Below, in pieces: positions 63,638 through 64,000 of a stretch of DNA of 64,000 nucleotides. A model generated the notes under the pieces. That model had not been told where the DNA came from and ran no database searches. It saw only the letters and a list, made by a program, of their open reading frames with translations. Within the stretch, counting starts at the first letter, position 1, and every line of letters starts with the position of its first letter. The stretch is from Bacteroidetes bacterium GWF2_35_48 (GTDB lineage Bacteria; Bacteroidota; Bacteroidia; Bacteroidales; GWF2-35-48): contig MEOG01000103.1 in the NCBI GenBank assembly GCA_001769125.1, positions 73,701-137,700 on the forward strand, written 5' to 3'. The translations under genes were made by a program, and so were the position numbers.

Positions 63638-63804
63638 ATATTACGGTGCGCTGCACCTTTAAATACAACACAAATATTGCGCTGCTACAGATATTAACGC
63701 TGCGATGCAGCTTTTTACTCATAATGATAAAAGCAGCAGAGCTGCGTTATATTTGTAAATACAATCAATCTTTGATAGAACAAAGGTGCAGAGCACCGTA
63801 ATAT
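63638..63804. repeat. Nested palindromic array, four five-bp stem hairpins
   Basis: Outer arms of 23 bp (63638-63660 and 63782-63804) match except at one position. Within, hairpins of 5-bp stem and 3-nt loop occur at 63645-63657 (GGTGC-GCT-GCACC), 63699-63711 (GCTGC-GAT-GCAGC), 63733-63745 (GCAGC-AGA-GCTGC) and 63785-63797 (GGTGC-AGA-GCACC). No gene is supported to the window end; the rest (63805-64000) shows nothing else. Confidence 0.75.
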
Positions 63805-64000
63805 ATACTGAGCAAATACAAATATAATTATATTTTGTAGCCTTATATAGGGTCTGCTGAAAATCACAAAACGTATTTGATATTAAATGATTAGAATATG
63901 TTATTCATATAACAAGTGCAAGATAAAATAAATGATTCATTAAAAATCCTTGCACCTTCTTTTTATAATTTTATATTTTTGTTTTGTTAGTCTGTCGCAT

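Overview
The window is from an A+T-rich member of the Bacteroidota, most likely a gliding or type IX secretion (T9SS) lineage. The evidence is a 2525-residue SprA translocon gene between ruvA and gcvH, an SprB-repeat/PKD adhesin with a gliding-type C-terminal sorting domain, a three-gene sdhC-sdhA-sdhB (b558-type) operon, many Bacteroidota-style lipoproteins, and a promoter of the TTTG-N19-TAnnTTTG type. I see no rRNA, tRNA, CRISPR array or prophage.

Layout. 1-6.0 kb (minus): a PAS sensor cut by the window edge, an M16 zinc protease, and a WD40 lipoprotein. 6.3-10.4 kb (plus): sdhCAB and a small lipoprotein. 10.4-20.3 kb (minus): small lipoprotein, cupin, GNAT, a beta-barrel protein, then an operon of TPR/SpoIIE phosphatase, glycosyltransferase and zinc ribbon, then a PqqD-like / ATP-grasp / LysA-like decarboxylase set. 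20.7-32.7 kb (plus): an island flanked on both sides by minus-strand genes. It encodes a membrane PH-like protein, a two-domain TIR/DUF4062-like protein, a 1411-residue nSTAND1 ATPase with a propeller-like C-terminus, a truncated second copy of that ATPase broken by a REP/RAYT transposon, a GldL/GldM-like fusion membrane protein, a SpoIIE phosphatase, an interrupting toxin-antitoxin pair, and SiaB- and SiaC-like proteins. 32.9-37.0 kb (minus): an ABCG-type transporter and a lipoprotein. 37.5-38.9 kb (plus): a cyclic-2,3-diphosphoglycerate synthetase-like GTPase. 39.1-48.0 kb (minus): gcvH, sprA, ruvA. 48.3-52.8 kb (plus): four exported proteins of unknown role. 52.9-53.2 kb: a decayed antitoxin/PIN pair. 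53.3-55.3 kb (minus): a TMTC-like membrane glycosyltransferase with TPRs. 55.4-60.8 kb (plus): an exported protein and the SprB-repeat adhesin. 60.9-63.5 kb (minus): a LuxE-like and an adenylation enzyme.

The best candidate for an undescribed system is the 20.7-32.7 kb island. It joins a STAND/TIR-type sensing module to an SpoIIE-SiaB-SiaC phosphorylation switch through a membrane protein in which GldL-like helices are fused to a GldM-like periplasmic domain. The fusion lacks the glutamate that GldL uses in its motor, so it looks like a motor-derived sensor rather than a motor. A second SpoIIE phosphatase with the same insertion-prone loop lies at 15-17 kb.

The non-coding DNA is rich in small palindromes. 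The most notable is a set of four hairpins with a nearly constant 12-nt loop and different, individually paired stems. Each sits 1-22 nt after a stop codon, in the same orientation relative to the upstream gene. Others are REP doublets flanking a transposase gene that is itself broken by a 20-bp palindrome whose removal restores the frame, and a 13-unit array of 11-bp degenerate repeats. All calls come from reading the sequence; no database search was run.
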